DNA of 7,155 nucleotides from an uncultured Bacteroidaceae bacterium. GTDB taxonomy: Bacteria; Bacteroidota; Bacteroidia; Bacteroidales; Bacteroidaceae. Below are positions 5,602 to 7,155 of this stretch, piece by piece. Below the pieces are notes generated by a model. The model saw nothing but the letters and a program-made list of their open reading frames with translations, was not told the origin of the DNA and searched no databases. Location of the stretch: NCBI GenBank assembly GCA_904502185.1, contig CAJGDX010000098.1, positions 1 through 7,155 on the forward strand. The letters are read 5' to 3'. A program made the translations under genes and the position numbers. The stretch's first letter is position 1. Every line of letters begins with the position of its first letter.

Positions 5602-6102
5602 ATGACAAGCACAGAATTCAAGACAAGATTCCTGCCACTGCACAAAGAGCTATACAGTATGGCAGTGCGCATCCTGGGCGACAGTTGCGAAGCCGAGGAT
5701 GCTGTGCAGAATCTGTACCTGAAACTGTGGGAGAAACGCAGCATGCTGGACTGCGTGAATAACGATGCAGGCTACTGCCGACAACTGCTCAAAAACATCT
5801 GCATAGACCGATGGCGCGAAATGCAACGTCACCAGCAGCAGAGGCTCGACGAAGAGAGAGCAGACATTTGCGAAGAGACATACAGCGAAGAGGATATTAA
5901 CGACAAGAAGAAATTTCTGAGAGCCTTTCTCGCACGACAGCACGAGCGACAACGGCACATTTTTCTGCTGAGGCTGCGCGGAAGCACATACGACGAAATG
6001 GAGCAATTGATAGGGCAGTCAGCAACGAGCCTGCGACAGATCGTCGCGCGACTGAAGAGGGATTTTATAAACAGCTACAAACAAAAAACAGGTAACAAAT
6101 GA
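5602..6102 (+). CDS. ECF-family RNA polymerase sigma factor
   Basis: The 166-residue protein has the two-domain plan of extracytoplasmic-function sigma factors, which direct RNA polymerase to a small set of promoters on a signal. Sigma region 2 covers about 6-75: LYSMAVRILGDSCEAEDAVQ (17-36), then NLYLKLWEKR, and LLKNICIDRWRE (62-73) with the usual basic end for -10 melting. A charged linker (75-102) follows. Region 4 covers about 103-158, with a helix-turn-helix in STYDEMEQLIGQSATSLRQI (128-147) and VARLKRDF after it, for -35 binding. Region 3 is absent, as expected. The ATG is preceded by an A-rich stretch. The stop overlaps the next ATG by four bases (ATGA), coupling it to its likely anti-sigma factor. 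ECF subgroup and target genes cannot be told from sequence alone. Confidence 0.93.
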   Translation: MTSTEFKTRFLPLHKELYSMAVRILGDSCEAEDAVQNLYLKLWEKRSMLDCVNNDAGYCRQLLKNICIDRWREMQRHQQQRLDEERADICEETYSEEDINDKKKFLRAFLARQHERQRHIFLLRLRGSTYDEMEQLIGQSATSLRQIVARLKRDFINSYKQKTGNK

Positions 6103-6623
6103 AAGATATAAGAGAAATGATAGACAGATACCTCGACGAGCGCATGAGCCACGACGAGGAGCAGGAGTTTTTCCGTTACCTGCGCAGCACCGAAGTGCCC
6201 GAAGAGTTCCACGAGGAGCGCGAGCTTATATTGCAAATGGCAGCAATGCAGGAGCTACCTTCCCCACCCGCGGGCATGGAGGAGCGTCTGACGGCAATGA
6301 TAGATAACCTCGCCGAGGAGAGCAGCGCCCCTGCAAAGAGAGTAAGAAAATTGGAAATTCGTCACATATGGCGCGCGGCAGCAGTGGTGGCAATAATTGC
6401 CACAACGGGGCTTGCCATAGTACAGCACGAGAGAAACAAGTACGATGCATTCATTGCCGCCAGAGACAAAGACACCTTCACCACTGCCGAAGAGGCATTG
6501 CCCCACGCCAATGCCATACTGCGCAACCTTGCCGCAGTGACCAAGAGCACCCGCAACAGCGTAGCCGAGGCAGGCAACAACATAAAAAAACTAAGTATAA
6601 TCATTAAACGCAACCAACGATGA
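6099..6623 (+). CDS. Putative single-pass membrane anti-sigma factor
   Basis: This 174-residue protein is placed by topology and context rather than by a strong motif. Residues 1-87 are charged and helical (IREMIDRYLDERMSHDEEQE at 4-23), as in the short cytosolic domain that many anti-sigma factors use to clamp sigma. A proline-containing bend (PSPPAG, 54-59) is followed by another helix. A single hydrophobic segment at about 90-108 (IWRAAAVVAIIATTGLAIV) is preceded by basic residues (KRVRK), giving N-inside, C-outside orientation. The remaining about 65 residues would be periplasmic (DTFTTAEEALPHANAILRNL at 125-144) and end in a basic tail. There is no HxxxCxxC zinc motif of ZAS-type factors. 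The gene overlaps the sigma gene by four bases and the DUF4252 gene by four bases. The anti-sigma role is an inference from this arrangement. Confidence 0.7.
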   Translation: MKDIREMIDRYLDERMSHDEEQEFFRYLRSTEVPEEFHEERELILQMAAMQELPSPPAGMEERLTAMIDNLAEESSAPAKRVRKLEIRHIWRAAAVVAIIATTGLAIVQHERNKYDAFIAARDKDTFTTAEEALPHANAILRNLAAVTKSTRNSVAEAGNNIKKLSIIIKRNQR

Positions 6624-7155
6624 AACGACTGATAGCAATACTTTTTGCACTGCTGCTGACATTTGCAGCAGCAACCACGGCACCCGCCGCAAGCAGAGAC
6701 AGCAAAAGCAAGAGCAAGGTGGAGAAGTTCGTTCAAGGCCTTGCACGCGACTACTCGTCACACGTAGAGTATTCTTATATATCCATGAACATGCTCAAGA
6801 GCCTCTTTTCTCTAATGCTCGACGAGGATAACCTCGACAAGGATGACAAAGAGATGGCAAAAGCCTTGAAAAGCCTAAGGTATATACGCAAATACAGTTC
6901 GAGCGACAGCGAGGGCTACAAAAAGCTGAAAAAAGAGATGCAGTCCTTTCTCTCGAACGACGACGAAGTGATGGGCATGGAGCTTGTAGCCGCCAACAAA
7001 GAGGGCATGGAGACCACCACAATATACAGCAGCAAGGATGGCTTGCTTATAATCACCGACGAGAATGGAACCACCCTGACAGTGGTATTTATAGCAGGGC
7101 TGTCGATGGATATTTTCAACGTCATGATGGAGAATGGATTCGAACTTGATTTTTA
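6620..7155 (+). CDS. Exported DUF4252-domain protein (reaches window edge)
   Basis: Translation from ATG at 6620 gives 178 full codons and two bases (TA) of the next, so the stop may lie just at the edge (TAA or TAG) or the protein may continue. Residues 1-24 form a signal peptide (MKRLIAILFALLLTFAAA, cut near APAA) without a lipobox. The mature part resembles DUF4252: YSYISMNMLKSLFSLML (51-67), a mid-region LRYIRKYSSSDSEGYKKLKK (86-105), then EVMGMELVAANKEGMETTTI (116-135) and GLLIITDENGTTLTVVFIAG (141-160) with SMDIFNVMM after it. The function of DUF4252 is not established to my knowledge; such proteins often sit beside ECF sigma genes in Bacteroidota. The start overlaps the stop of the anti-sigma gene (ATGA). 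Its place makes it a candidate periplasmic sensor, ligand or output of the sigma circuit. Confidence 0.8.
   Translation, partial: MKRLIAILFALLLTFAAATTAPAASRDSKSKSKVEKFVQGLARDYSSHVEYSYISMNMLKSLFSLMLDEDNLDKDDKEMAKALKSLRYIRKYSSSDSEGYKKLKKEMQSFLSNDDEVMGMELVAANKEGMETTTIYSSKDGLLIITDENGTTLTVVFIAGLSMDIFNVMMENGFELDF

Overview
The window looks like chromosomal DNA of a member of the Bacteroidota, most likely the order Bacteroidales. The grounds are: promoter boxes of the Bacteroides type (TAnnTTTG, once with a well-spaced -33 element); no clear Shine-Dalgarno sequences; protein families typical of the phylum (DUF4369/thioredoxin-fold lipoprotein, DUF4476, DUF4252); and GreA, HIT and dihydroorotase sequences of the kind seen in gut Bacteroidales. 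The genus cannot be fixed by eye. I see no mobile element, CRISPR array, tRNA or rRNA, and no gene-free stretch longer than about 210 bases.

Layout. On the minus strand at the left edge is the 5' end of pnp (polynucleotide phosphorylase). Everything else is on the plus strand. A divergent spacer (225-431) leads to a lipoprotein with a DUF4369-type N-terminus and a thioredoxin-like C-terminus whose CxxC has been lost (432-1598). A spacer with one good promoter and a striking leader hairpin precedes greA (1798-2259). greA overlaps a HIT-family hydrolase gene (2259-2660) by one base. After a 119-base gap with a hairpin comes pyrC (dihydroorotase, 2780-4117), which overlaps by one base a gene for a free-standing MetH reactivation domain (4117-4917). 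A terminator-like hairpin follows, then a small secreted DUF4476 protein (5048-5491) and a strong intrinsic terminator (5497-5527). The right end holds a tightly overlapped trio: an ECF sigma factor (5602-6102), a putative membrane anti-sigma factor (6099-6623) and an exported DUF4252 protein (6620 to the window edge).

How the genes fit together. The left and middle parts are largely housekeeping: RNA turnover (pnp), transcript elongation and cleavage (greA), nucleotide hydrolysis (HIT), de novo pyrimidine synthesis (pyrC) and B12-dependent methionine synthesis (MetH reactivation). The right end is a regulatory cell-surface module: the sigma factor is probably held by the membrane protein, and the DUF4252 protein is a candidate sensor or output in the periplasm. 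The sequence just upstream of the sigma gene resembles an ECF promoter, which suggests autoregulation. The most interesting items are this sigma/anti-sigma/DUF4252 module, the terminator-like hairpin in the greA leader, the free-standing MetH reactivation domain, and the cysteine-less thioredoxin-fold lipoprotein.
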